A stretch of DNA of 64,000 nucleotides from Archangium minus (GTDB lineage: Bacteria; Myxococcota; Myxococcia; Myxococcales; Myxococcaceae). The DNA is taken from NCBI RefSeq assembly GCF_044360475.1, contig NZ_CP043494.1, positions 6,634,001 through 6,698,000 on the forward strand. Direction: 5' to 3'. Shown here piece after piece: positions 32,601-41,639 of this stretch. The notes below the pieces were generated by a model. That model worked only from the letters and a program-made list of their open reading frames with translations, searched no databases and was not told the DNA's origin. The stretch's first letter is position 1. Each line of letters opens with the position of its first letter. The translations under genes were made by a program, and so were the position numbers.

Positions 32601-33747
32601 GACGGAAGCCCTCGAAGCCACGTGGTATGGCATGGCGAACATGTATGGATACAACGGCGAGTTCCTGGCCCGCGACTTCTCCTTCTTCGAGAGTGCGACC
32701 GTCCGGCGCCGGGCCATCGAGACGGTGGACAACACCACGTTGCAGCCTCACGACATGCAGAACACCCCGGTGACGATTGCCGTCACGCGTTCCGAGGGCA
32801 CGACGCGCCACACGCATATCCGGGACAAGGTCATCGAGCGCATCAACGCGGCCAACAACTACATCTATTTCGAGAACTACCACTTCTCCGACCCGGATCT
32901 GGTCCAGGCCATCGTCGCGCGTCACCGCGCCCTCACGTTGGCCGGCGGCAACCTCCGCGTCGTCGTCGTCATTCCGCATCCGATGGATGCCGCGTCGGGC
33001 TACATGACGCGCCGGGCCTGGCTGCACTTCGCGCTCACCTTCGAGGACGGGAGCGTCGCGCCAGCGGCGCCCTATTGCACGCGCGTCGTCTACGACATCG
33101 GGGCCGGCCCGGTGACGGTCCTGCGAGCAGCCTGTGGGGCCAACTGGAACGTCTTCGACTGCTACAACCCGGCGGCGCCGACGGCGACGAACTGGCTCGA
33201 GAACGACACGCTGACGTTCGATGCCGGAGCGGGCCCCGTCGTGGTCCGGTTTCATCAGATTCTCGCGGTCGAGTCCGCGATGCACTTCTACACTCCCCAG
33301 TACATCCATCCGGGACCGCCGGCGTCCCGCAGCAACACCGTCTACACGCATTCGAAGGTCGCCGCTTTTGACGGCCAGTGGCTCGTGGTGGGCTCGGCGA
33401 ACTGGTCCTTCCGAAGCATGCAGTATGACGGGGAAATCAGCGCCTTCGTCGACTCCGCCCCCCTCACGACCCTCACGGTAGCGAGCCTCCTGAATCACTA
33501 CAACACCGCGATTCCCACTGGCGCGGTGACGCCGTTGAACGCGGAGGCCGCGGCCCGCCATAACGCGGGCGCGCCAGGGATGGACCACATCAGCCTGTTC
33601 CCGTGCGAGTACTACAACTCGGGGGCTCCGCTGGCGGCCGGCAATCCCATCTTGGCGTTCCCGCGCGCGGTACCGCCGTCTCCGAGCCTGTCGACCCTCA
33701 GGGCCTTCATGGCCAACCTGAGCTACCCCAATTACACGTGGCTCTGA
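29632..33747 (+). CDS. Multi-TIG-repeat phospholipase D-family effector candidate
   Basis: A 1371-residue protein. TTG 29632 was chosen because GGAGG (29622-29626) lies five bases upstream; no ATG fits. Residues ~1-780 contain nine or so IPT/TIG immunoglobulin-like repeats, each starting like VxxVxPxxGPxxGGTxVTIxGxGF. Residues ~800-1371 form a phospholipase D fold with two half-sites. The first reads HQKIAIFS (His922), where the HxKx4D Asp is Ser929, followed by GGLNLS. The second, HSKVAAFD (His1240, Lys1242, Asp1247) followed by GSANWS, is intact. No signal peptide is present. PLD enzymes of this kind cleave membrane phospholipids and include type VI toxins. The two genes before it supply wall-binding and adaptor functions, by inference. 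Confidence 0.85.
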   Translation: MALTVTNAVPAFDRASGGERITLTGTDFARSVRVKFGDVKATKVERVNSTTLIATAPAQLVAGPVTITVTNDPGYLYDGGPTAACGTPFRYYPHIKSIDSHLLPTAGGAVTIHGEGFPVGAQVQVRSPGVGSIDALMVTRVSATRITCTLQQHPLGPAEVCVLIPGDLVAYGFGIRFCEPMIHSISPGRVRPGGGTQVTITGQYFVHNSAVTFNGMAAAAVAFTSSKELRVHTPAHPAGPVQVVVTNPALGAVVGVSPAPVVGASSGILDAFEFGASEVVSIDPPRGPVAGGTQVTIKGRGLLTLAVNGVQIGGAAVNALLVDEKTVTATTPAFAPGPVNVSVQNSLGDPVAVLANGFTFVPRATVTAVDPAQGPEGTEVTIQGTSFEKGAEVRFGGEDATDIKVLSPTAIRCKVPAHAHGAVDVEVQNDGGDTGTLVNGYTYTGFRVEPRRGLPAGGENVTIHMPFLPPPGAAVTFDGTAAASAAGPDFVVTTPAHAVGLVDIDVDGETLMDGFEYAAITKVEPNAGPPGTTVNIHGAGFDGTTAVSFGGVAAAPVTIISANQLRVASPVHAMGPVDVVVTQSGAGTFTQGYTFQPAATVTAVEPATGTSAGGTDITVTGTGFVKGAGVFIAGVAATNVEVISPTTLTARTPAAAVGPPFAAVNVSVLNPGAGGPSVGNNLWTYRNPPTVTANAQPAQGPDTGGRAITVTGADFLPDAKVLVDGQEAADVEVVNATTLRCRVPAHAAGPVSLAVQNPGDPTPGPIRANAFTYVVDPHTSTGGNFAQFLLDGENFFGFLEYGFEQVRQAPPDPKGLTYVRLAYWNAHDDVTIGGRAVFGHPNHRLLHAIERVVRAGHHVEVILWRPNALESKVDMGRGVFSSNADMAKHLYDMDVAMAAVEGAGRVRVYFEHSEGETGSSIHQKIAIFSIRGIRHAVIGGLNLSNAYFAAPDHSFPPLANQCQPWHDAAIYIRGPATDDVEREWMRRWRRTEALEATWYGMANMYGYNGEFLARDFSFFESATVRRRAIETVDNTTLQPHDMQNTPVTIAVTRSEGTTRHTHIRDKVIERINAANNYIYFENYHFSDPDLVQAIVARHRALTLAGGNLRVVVVIPHPMDAASGYMTRRAWLHFALTFEDGSVAPAAPYCTRVVYDIGAGPVTVLRAACGANWNVFDCYNPAAPTATNWLENDTLTFDAGAGPVVVRFHQILAVESAMHFYTPQYIHPGPPASRSNTVYTHSKVAAFDGQWLVVGSANWSFRSMQYDGEISAFVDSAPLTTLTVASLLNHYNTAIPTGAVTPLNAEAAARHNAGAPGMDHISLFPCEYYNSGAPLAAGNPILAFPRAVPPSPSLSTLRAFMANLSYPNYTWL

Positions 33748-33792
33748 CAGCGGAGAACCGGGCCACGCCCTGGCGGAAGGCGGTGCTGGCCA

Positions 33793-33819
33793 GGGAGACA
33801 GGTTCAAATCCTGTCTCCC
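33793..33819 (+). terminator. tRNA-T-arm-like hairpin between convergent genes
   Basis: GGGAGACAGG (33793-33802), loop TTCAAAT, and CCTGTCTCCC (33810-33819) form a perfect ten-base hairpin whose loop is exactly a tRNA T-loop. TGGCGGAAGGCGG, 25 bases upstream, resembles the start of a tRNA-Leu core. No complete cloverleaf can be drawn. It lies 46 bp after the PLD gene and 26 bp before the end of the convergent DUF1501 gene. It could act as a bidirectional transcription stop or be a tRNA remnant. Confidence 0.45.
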
Positions 33820-33844
33820 CTTCCCTTCCCCGGTTCCGAGCGGA

Positions 33845-35401
<1,557 letters not shown>

Positions 35402-35410
35402 GACGTTCCC

Positions 35411-36085
35411 TTAGAAGAAGATGGATTCGGCGGAGGAGAGGACGGCGAAGCAGGACGCGGTCATCCAGTCGCGGCCCGGCGTCTGGCTGCCCGAGGCTTC
35501 GATCTGGGTGACCAGTTGCGACAGGGCGCCCACCTCCGCCTCCGAGGGATCTCGCAACAGGGTGCGCTGGTAGAGCGAGGTGATGGCGTCGCGGACCGGC
35601 GCACCGTCCCGGTGGGTCAGGCGCCCCTGCGCGTCAAGCTCGAGCCCCTTGAAGAAAACAGCCTCCCCAGGGGTGGTGACGTCGAGCGAGACGCGCCGGG
35701 CGCAAGCCGCCAGCGCCACGCGGTCGATGACGTTGGGAGTCGTCGCGCCCGTGACCTTCAGAGGCTCGAAGAGGCCGACGACATACGGATCGACACCGTT
35801 CAGGACCACGTTGTGCACGTCCGTGGTGCAGGCGTACTTGCCCAGCTCGTTGCACACCTGCTCCGGCGGCAGGGACATCGCCGAGGCGAAGTGGGCCGTC
35901 AGTTGCTCCGGATTCTTGAAGCGCAGGTTGTTGCGCGAGGAGCGGGTCACCTCACCATTGGAGCCCGTGCCGGCATCGACGGGCGGCGGCGTACCGGCAT
36001 CCGGCACCGAAGGAGCGGACGACGGGCACGCGGAGAGGACACAGGCGGAGGACAGCAGGAACACGCGAAGGAAATCAGGGCGCAC
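35411..36085 (-). CDS. Lipoprotein of the DUF1501 operon
   Basis: A 224-residue lipoprotein. GTG 36085 has GGAGG six bases upstream. The signal RVFLLSSACVLSAC ends at the lipid Cys, and a Pro/Ser/Asp linker follows. The rest is helical with QVCNELGKYACTTDVHNVVL, a cysteine pair, and a C-terminal part (TSLYQRTLLRDPSEAEVGAL) that resembles the ends of DUF1549/1592-type proteins. I cannot name a family. Its start lies within the last codons of the upstream di-haem gene (11-bp overlap), so translation is coupled. Confidence 0.75.
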   Translation of the reverse strand: MRPDFLRVFLLSSACVLSACPSSAPSVPDAGTPPPVDAGTGSNGEVTRSSRNNLRFKNPEQLTAHFASAMSLPPEQVCNELGKYACTTDVHNVVLNGVDPYVVGLFEPLKVTGATTPNVIDRVALAACARRVSLDVTTPGEAVFFKGLELDAQGRLTHRDGAPVRDAITSLYQRTLLRDPSEAEVGALSQLVTQIEASGSQTPGRDWMTASCFAVLSSAESIFF

Positions 36086-37493
36086 CGTAGGCCTCCGTGC
36101 GGATCAGGTCATGAAGCATGCGCTGCACGCGGTACTGGTGCGTGCCCTTGAAGCGCTTCCAGGTGGCGACGAACTCGGCGTTCTCCTCGGGGGTCGGGGG
36201 ATGGCCCACGAGCAGCTTCCAGTAGTCGGTGACAGCCGCGATGGCGAAGGCATCGCTGTTGGCTCCGACCTCCGCCCACTCGATGACGCCGTTCACCTTC
36301 TGGCCGAAGAGGTAGCCGGTCTCCGGTGTCTGGGTGATGATCGGAGAGACATTGGAGAAGTACTTCTCGAGGCGGTTGGGTACGTAGTGCCCCGAGGTGG
36401 GGTAATCATAGATGTAGATCCCCTGGTAGTTGCGGAAGGGATAGGTCAGTGGATCGAGCGTGGCGTGGCAGGCCGCACAGGCGGGTGAGGTCACGCCCGC
36501 GTGGTCGTAGTCGCGAGGCTCGCCGGGTACGCTGAAGAGGCCCTCCTGCTTGGCGATGTCGAGTCCGAGGTACGCCCGGTAGGCCTGCGACGCGGCGTTG
36601 CGCGGCATCGCACTGAACATCACGAAGTAGAGGATGCTCCACTTGGAGGTGAGGTTACCCGCGCGGTGCGGCTCATCCATGACTTGCGTCGGCAGCGACG
36701 GCACCGGCGTGTAGCGGGTGGGGTTGGTGTCCCGGCGCACGTAGTACTTCGCCGTCATCACCTCGCGCGCGTCGTGGTCGTCGATCTGCGTGTAGGTGTA
36801 GAGCGCGTAGTCGTCGTAGTAGTCGGCGAGGGGATTGCTCCCCGTGTCCTCCGGGCCAGCCTTGAACGTGCCCAGCGGGCGGATCTTCGGATGCGCCAGC
36901 TTCCACAGCTGCCCGTTCTTGCCGCGCCAGAACTCGCTCTGAGCGCACCGGTCCAGCTCGGCATCCATCCGAGCGAACTGGTCGTCACGGCTCAACGCAC
37001 TGAACTCCTTGAGCTGCTCGTAGGTGGGCGGCACGCCACAGACGTCGAGCAGCAGGCGCTTGTACGCGAAGCGCGTGTCGTAACGGCACACGTCGTATTG
37101 AGGATTGGTGTCACCCGCCTGGCAGCGGCCGGTGTCCACGGGCACGCTGGTGGCATCGCCCGGGAAGGTGCCGCGCTGGATCTCCTCGAGGTTGGACACC
37201 CCATCACCGTCGGCATCCTCCGCCTCGACGGCCTTGAGCGCCGCGGGGAGCGCGTAGGCGAAGTCCGTATCGGACAACGGGCGCGCGGCGCCAGGGGCCA
37301 GGTGGGGCTCCAGCCCGGCGCCAAAGACATTTCGCTGGGGTGGCGCGATGTGACAGTAATTGCAGGAAGGCTGCTGTCCTGTACACGCAGGCGCCGAAGG
37401 ATAGGTGGAGCAGAACACGCCTCCCGCGGGAGGCTTGGCCGACGCGCCCCCCGCAAGGCAGAGGGTGGCTGCCAGAATGAGTCGTCGAAGCAC
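36075..37493 (-). CDS. Secreted di-haem c-type cytochrome-like protein
   Basis: A 472-residue protein starting at GTG 37493 with AAGGAG upstream. A signal peptide (LRRLILAATLCLAGGASA) precedes two CxxCH haem-attachment motifs, SCNYCH near residue 45 and CAACH near 335. A calcium-type loop, DADGDGVSNLEE, lies around residues 97-108. The second haem region is followed by LDPLTYPFRNYQG, as in DUF1588-like cytochromes next to DUF1501 genes. It probably works in the periplasm, passing electrons to or from the DUF1501 protein; this is inferred from operon position only. Its leader and signal peptide are almost the same as those of the unrelated gene at 51334. Confidence 0.8.
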   Translation of the reverse strand: MLRRLILAATLCLAGGASAKPPAGGVFCSTYPSAPACTGQQPSCNYCHIAPPQRNVFGAGLEPHLAPGAARPLSDTDFAYALPAALKAVEAEDADGDGVSNLEEIQRGTFPGDATSVPVDTGRCQAGDTNPQYDVCRYDTRFAYKRLLLDVCGVPPTYEQLKEFSALSRDDQFARMDAELDRCAQSEFWRGKNGQLWKLAHPKIRPLGTFKAGPEDTGSNPLADYYDDYALYTYTQIDDHDAREVMTAKYYVRRDTNPTRYTPVPSLPTQVMDEPHRAGNLTSKWSILYFVMFSAMPRNAASQAYRAYLGLDIAKQEGLFSVPGEPRDYDHAGVTSPACAACHATLDPLTYPFRNYQGIYIYDYPTSGHYVPNRLEKYFSNVSPIITQTPETGYLFGQKVNGVIEWAEVGANSDAFAIAAVTDYWKLLVGHPPTPEENAEFVATWKRFKGTHQYRVQRMLHDLIRTEAYGAP

Positions 37494-37583
37494 CAGTGCT
37501 CCTTGTGTGAGTGGAAGAGGGTTCTGCGGGAGAGACACTCACGCGGCGTTTAAATGAAAAAACGGCGATACGTTTTTTCCTGG
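37420..37583 (-). repeat. Duplicated 5' module, copy A (terminator hairpin, promoter region, RBS, signal peptide)
   Basis: This ~164-bp stretch matches 51260-51422 with few differences. It includes the coding start and signal peptide of the di-haem gene, its AAGGAG, ~80 bp of leader/promoter region and an A-run/T-run hairpin at the far end. The coding sequences diverge completely right after the signal peptide (shared ending AKPPAGG). Both copies have the same orientation. Confidence 0.85.
37556..37579. terminator. Bidirectional A/T-flanked hairpin inside copy A
   Basis: GAAAAAACG (37556-37564) and CGTTTTTTC (37571-37579) are perfect complements with a six-base loop. This is the form of a symmetrical intrinsic terminator. 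In copy B the equivalent hairpin follows directly after the stop of the HEAT-repeat gene. Here no gene on the minus strand lies upstream, so it seems orphaned. Confidence 0.65.
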
Positions 37584-37770
37584 AAGCCACGTCCCCGCGG
37601 AGCGGCTTTCTGTTCCGGGCGCCTGCTGTGTCCCTATGGGCGAGGGCTGAAGCAGGAAGAAACACGAGTGCTGGGACGCTAGCTTGCCAACCGCCGCATC
37701 CTTACAACGCCGACAGACTCCTCGATGTAAGCTCCGGGATCCCCATCCCCGCAGCGAGGCGAGGCAGTTC

Positions 37771-38310
37771 GTGGCAGGACCCACCCCACCAGCCTTGAAG
37801 GTCATCCCTGGAGAACAGAAGGACCGGCGCGAGTTCCTGCGAGAGCTGTACACGACGTATGGCGGAAGCGTGTACGGGCGCTGCCGCTATCTGTTGAAGG
37901 ACGCCACGAAGGCCGAGGACGCGATGCAGGAGGTGTTCGCCCGCGCCCTCACCCACGCGCACGAGCTGCGCAACGGAGGCTCGCCCCTGGCGTGGTTGAT
38001 GAAGATCGCCACCCACCACTGCCTCAACCTGCTGCGCGCGGAGCGGGCCCCCTGGCGACGCTGGTTCGAGCAGGACGCAAAGGCCCTTCCAGAGGGAGAT
38101 GGGGGAGAGCAGAAGATGGAGGCGCGCGAGCTGGTGCGCTCACTGCTCTCCCGGGTGGACCTGGAGACGCAGGCGGCGGTGGTGCACTACTGGGTGGATG
38201 GAATGACGCTGGAAGAGGTGGCCGCGATCCTGGAGCGCTCGGTGCCCACGGTGCGCAAGCGCCTGGAGCGCTTCGCCGCCTTGACGAACGAGGAGCTGAA
38301 GGTCCCATGA
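37771..38310 (+). CDS. ECF-type RNA polymerase sigma factor
   Basis: A 179-residue sigma factor. Region 2 reads YGGSVYGRCRYLLKDATKAE, then DAMQEVFARAL and AWLMKIATHHCLNLLR. Region 4 reads VVHYWVDGMTLEEVAAILER, then SVPTVRKRLERF, a complete HTH for -35 binding. There is no region 1.1 or 3. GTG 37771 follows a GAGGCGAGG purine run; no upstream ATG fits as well. The next gene begins at the ATGA overlap and encodes a zinc-finger membrane protein that is the likely anti-sigma. The pair heads the operon with the caspase-like gene, so the sigma factor probably drives its own operon in response to an envelope cue. Confidence 0.9.
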   Translation: MAGPTPPALKVIPGEQKDRREFLRELYTTYGGSVYGRCRYLLKDATKAEDAMQEVFARALTHAHELRNGGSPLAWLMKIATHHCLNLLRAERAPWRRWFEQDAKALPEGDGGEQKMEARELVRSLLSRVDLETQAAVVHYWVDGMTLEEVAAILERSVPTVRKRLERFAALTNEELKVP

Positions 38311-39059
38311 GCGCTCACCCGTCAGAATGGACGCTGCGGCGGCTGCACGCTGGCGAGCTTCCCGGTCCGGAAACCCAACAGGCCCAGGCGCATGTGTCCT
38401 CGTGCGCCGAGTGTCGCGAGGTGATGAAGGGCTTCGAGGCGAACCAGGCCCGCTTCCAGGAGGAGGTTCCCTTCGATCGATTCGAGGCCGGCGTGGAGCG
38501 CGCCCTGCGCAAACCGTCAGCGGCGCCTTCACGTTCCCGGTTCAATGGAGTGCTGATCGCGGTGGCGGCCACGGTCCTGCTGGCGGTGGGAATTCGACCG
38601 CTGCTGTCGTCCTCCCCTCCCCTCAACCGGCTCAAGGGCGGAGCTTCCTCGGAGCTGCGCATCGGCGGCGAGGGGCCCCAGCGTACCGTCCTCCCAGGCG
38701 ACACCGAGGAGCTCCTGCCCGGCGAGCGGGTGCGCCTGGGGTACGTGGCGGGGCCCTACCCGTACGTGATGGCGGTGTCCGTGGACGATACCGGCGAGGT
38801 GTCGACGCTCTACTCCGCGCTGGGGCTGAGCCTCCCTGTCGAAGCAGGGGCCGGAAGACACTGGCTGCCTGAGAGCGTGCAGTTCACGGGCACGGGCTAT
38901 GAGCGAGTGGTGGTGGTGCTCTCCGAGAGGCCGTTGAGCGTGGACACCGTGCAGGCGGCGGCACGGCGGGCCTGGGAGGCCGCGGGAGGCAAGGTGGAGG
39001 CCATGTCCACGCTGGGCGTGGAGGGCGAGGAGCTCCACTGGCTCCTGCGCAAGCCATGA
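38307..39059 (+). CDS. Membrane anti-sigma factor-like protein with DUF4384-type domain
   Basis: A 250-residue single-pass protein. The N-terminus has the ZAS zinc-binding pattern: LHAGELPG, then QAQAHVSSCAECREV with the His-x3-Cys-x2-Cys spacing that holds ECF sigma factors. One membrane helix follows (FNGVLIAVAATVLLAVGI, ~80-98). The outer domain (~115-215) reads LPGERVRLGYVAGPYPYVMA, then VDDTGEVSTLYSA, a DUF4384-like beta domain that commonly accompanies caspase-like proteins. ATGA overlaps on both sides couple it to the sigma factor and to the caspase gene. Predicted role: hold the sigma factor at the inner membrane until an external signal is sensed. Confidence 0.8.
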   Translation: MSAHPSEWTLRRLHAGELPGPETQQAQAHVSSCAECREVMKGFEANQARFQEEVPFDRFEAGVERALRKPSAAPSRSRFNGVLIAVAATVLLAVGIRPLLSSSPPLNRLKGGASSELRIGGEGPQRTVLPGDTEELLPGERVRLGYVAGPYPYVMAVSVDDTGEVSTLYSALGLSLPVEAGAGRHWLPESVQFTGTGYERVVVVLSERPLSVDTVQAAARRAWEAAGGKVEAMSTLGVEGEELHWLLRKP

Positions 39060-40657
39060 GACGCCTGGCTGGCCATGCCTGGGTGCTCGTCCTGGGGCTG
39101 TTGCTGACAACGGCCGTGCAGGCCCAACCGCTGCGCCGCTTCGCGCTGGTGGCGGGCAACGACGAGGGCGGCGCGGACACTCGGCCCCTGCGCTTCGCGC
39201 GGGACGATGCGCGCAAGATGCACGACCTCCTGGTGCGGCTGGGCGGCGTGGAGCCTGGTGATGCGCGGCTGCTGCTGGACGAAACCGCGGAGGACTTCCT
39301 CCTGGCACTCTCCAAGCTGGAAGCGCGCGCACGAGAGGCACGGGCTCGGGGCGAACGCACCTCGCTCCTCGTCTACTACTCGGGCCATGCGAAGGACGGC
39401 TCGTTGCGGATGGGAGACAGCGCGCTGGAGCTGGAGGCGCTGAAGCGCCGGCTGGCGGCGACGCCCATGGACATCCGCATCGCCATCCTGGATTCGTGCC
39501 GCTCCGGGGCGATCACGCGGACGAAGGGAGCCCGGCGCGCTCCGGCCTTCGCCATCGATACGGACGCCGTGCACGAGAGCCGGGGGCTCGTCATCCTCAC
39601 CTCCAGCTCGGCGAACGAGGACTCGCAGGAGTCGGATCTGCTGGGCGGCAGCTATTTCTCTCACCACCTGGCCAGCGGGCTGATGGGGGACGCGGACCGC
39701 TCCGGGGAGGGTCAGGTGACACTCTTCGAGGCCTACTCCCATGCCTATGCCCGCACCGTGGCGGACACCGCGGACAGCAGCGCCGGTCCCCAGCACCCGA
39801 CCTTCAGCTACGACCTGGCGGGCCAGGGCGACCTGGTGTTGACGGATGTGCGCGGGAGCAACGAGGGACTGCTGGTGCCTCGCACCGCGCCCGCGGGGGC
39901 CTACTACTTCGTGAACCCGCGTGGCCTCGTGGTGGCGGAGCTGCACAAGGCCGAGGACTCCGAGCGGAAGCTCGCCCTGGCCCCGGGCACGTATACGGTG
40001 AAGCGGAGGATGGCGGACCGGCTGCGCGTGGGCGAGGCCGAGGTCCGGCGCGGGTCCACCACGGTGCTCGACGAATCGCAGCTGCGGGACACGCCCTTCT
40101 CGGATGATCCGGTGAAGGGCGTGCCTTCCCGGTGGCGCGAGCCCCGCTCGTATTGGACGGCGGGTCTCTCCCTCGGACACCAGGCCTTCTTCGATGCCCC
40201 TACCCGCGAGAGCCTCTTCCCCTACACGCCCATGATGGGCCTGGAGGTGGGCCTGCACGACTACTTGCGCGAGGGCTGGAGTTGGACCTTCGACCTGGCC
40301 CTGGGCACGAAAAACGCCACGCTCGAGCTCCCCACCCTCTCGGTACCGCGCTACCGCTATTCGCTGCTGACCGTGGGCACCTCGCTGGTGGCCGAGTGGC
40401 CCCTGGGTCGCGTGTCTCTCATCATTGGACCCCGGCTCGCCTACAACGCCATGCGCCGCGACTTCGAGGACGCGAGCTTCCCGGATCAAAAGTATGGAGT
40501 GCTCACCCCAGGCCTCGTGACCGGCTTTCGCTGGCGGTTCTCGAACCGCTTCGAGTTCAACGGGAGCACCCGCATCCACTACTTCTTCTACAACGTCGAT
40601 TCTCAGCGCTCCCTCGGGTACTGGGAGTTCATGCTGCAAGTGAAGTACCGCCTCTGA
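39056..40657 (+). CDS. Secreted caspase-like protease fused to an outer-membrane beta-barrel-like domain
   Basis: A 533-residue protein. A signal peptide (VLVLGLLLTTAVQAQ) precedes a peptidase C14 domain. RRFALVAGNDEGG opens it, catalytic His111 lies in LLVYYSGHAKDG, and catalytic Cys148 in IAILDSCRSGA. Both dyad residues are present. Then come VILTSSSANEDSQES, a ~60-residue beta linker (YYFVNPRGLVVAELHK), and a C-terminal ~165 residues of alternating aromatic/hydrophobic strands that end in aromatic-rich YWEFMLQVKYRL. That ending looks like a small outer-membrane barrel with a C-terminal sorting residue (Leu). The start overlaps the anti-sigma stop. Substrate and trigger are unknown; regulated proteolysis at the cell surface is my inference. 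Confidence 0.85.
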   Translation: MRRLAGHAWVLVLGLLLTTAVQAQPLRRFALVAGNDEGGADTRPLRFARDDARKMHDLLVRLGGVEPGDARLLLDETAEDFLLALSKLEARAREARARGERTSLLVYYSGHAKDGSLRMGDSALELEALKRRLAATPMDIRIAILDSCRSGAITRTKGARRAPAFAIDTDAVHESRGLVILTSSSANEDSQESDLLGGSYFSHHLASGLMGDADRSGEGQVTLFEAYSHAYARTVADTADSSAGPQHPTFSYDLAGQGDLVLTDVRGSNEGLLVPRTAPAGAYYFVNPRGLVVAELHKAEDSERKLALAPGTYTVKRRMADRLRVGEAEVRRGSTTVLDESQLRDTPFSDDPVKGVPSRWREPRSYWTAGLSLGHQAFFDAPTRESLFPYTPMMGLEVGLHDYLREGWSWTFDLALGTKNATLELPTLSVPRYRYSLLTVGTSLVAEWPLGRVSLIIGPRLAYNAMRRDFEDASFPDQKYGVLTPGLVTGFRWRFSNRFEFNGSTRIHYFFYNVDSQRSLGYWEFMLQVKYRL

Positions 40658-40667
40658 AAGGACAGAC

Positions 40668-41597
40668 ATGATGCGGACCCGGCTCCTCCTTCTGGGCTGC
40701 CTCGCCACCGCGTGCGGTGGGAATTTCTCCAACGGCGATCTCGAGTTCCTCAACGCGCTGCCGACGCAAGAGGACCTGGCCGCCAAGCTGCCCGGATCCG
40801 AAAGTTTCGAGAGAATGGGACTCGACCTGGGTGAGCGCTCCCAGCTCTACGTGAACACCCGCCAGGCAGCGGATGGCTTCAACAGGGTGCCCGCCGAAGG
40901 GCTCTTCCTCATGGAGGAGCTCCGAAAGGATTCTCCGACGACACGCGCGCCGAATCTCCGCATCTGGGGGCCCCTGGAAAACCCGCGTCATCCCGGCCTC
41001 GAGACGCGACTCAAGATGGAGCGCAAGCCCGAGGGCTTCCTATACAGAATCGAGTTTCGCCTCATGGGTTCGGACGAGGGGGCGTGGTGGCCCGTCGCGG
41101 AGGGCAGCGCCTGGCCGGACGGAGGACTCCGCAAGGGAAAGGGGACGTTGAGCATCCTCACGGCGGAGATGAGGAACCACGGCATCCACGAGCCCTGGCT
41201 CACGAACCTGGAGCGGGTGGACATCGACTACCAGACGAGTGCACCGCCCATGAGCGTGCGGATGGACTTCGTACCAACCGCCCCCGGGAGTGCGGCCAGG
41301 CAGAGCTACGCCTACCGCGAGCTTCCTGACGGCCTGGGTGAAATGAGGTTCCAGAGTGAGGACATCGACTTCGTCCCCGGCGAACAGAAGGAGAAGGTGA
41401 CCGTCCTCAGCCGCTGGACGCGAGACCAGGGGGGCATCGGAATCCTGGAGGCGACAGGCGGAGACGTGCCCTCGGGCTCCACTGCCACCCTGGTCGAATG
41501 TTGGGATGCCAGCTTCCGTGTCACCTACAGGAAGAGTGACACGAACGAGGTGGGCAATGCCTCCGCCTGCCCGGACGTCTCCGCGCTGGGGGATTGA
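40668..41597 (+). CDS. Lipoprotein of the sigma/caspase operon
   Basis: A 309-residue lipoprotein (MRTRLLLLGCLATAC, lipid Cys at about 16). AAAGGA lies upstream of ATG 40668, ten bp after the caspase stop. The mature protein is beta-rich: LKMERKPEGFLYRIEFRLMG, TLSILTAEMRNHGI, YAYRELPDGLGEMRFQSEDI, VTVLSRWTRDQGG, and a C-terminal VECWDASFRVTYRK. This repeated strand pattern suggests an extended beta-sheet protein. I do not recognise the family. Its position as fourth gene suggests a substrate, partner or assembly factor of the caspase-barrel protein. Confidence 0.7.
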   Translation: MMRTRLLLLGCLATACGGNFSNGDLEFLNALPTQEDLAAKLPGSESFERMGLDLGERSQLYVNTRQAADGFNRVPAEGLFLMEELRKDSPTTRAPNLRIWGPLENPRHPGLETRLKMERKPEGFLYRIEFRLMGSDEGAWWPVAEGSAWPDGGLRKGKGTLSILTAEMRNHGIHEPWLTNLERVDIDYQTSAPPMSVRMDFVPTAPGSAARQSYAYRELPDGLGEMRFQSEDIDFVPGEQKEKVTVLSRWTRDQGGIGILEATGGDVPSGSTATLVECWDASFRVTYRKSDTNEVGNASACPDVSALGD

Positions 41598-41639
41598 GGC
41601 GTGTGTGGCACTGCGCGCGGTTGGAGTTGAGCGGGTTCG

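Noticed and set aside
29617..33807. Two long minus-strand frames (750 and 640 codons) under the TIG-PLD gene
   Set aside because: Low-complexity translations rich in Arg, Gly and His, without motifs, created by high GC at third positions of the real gene.
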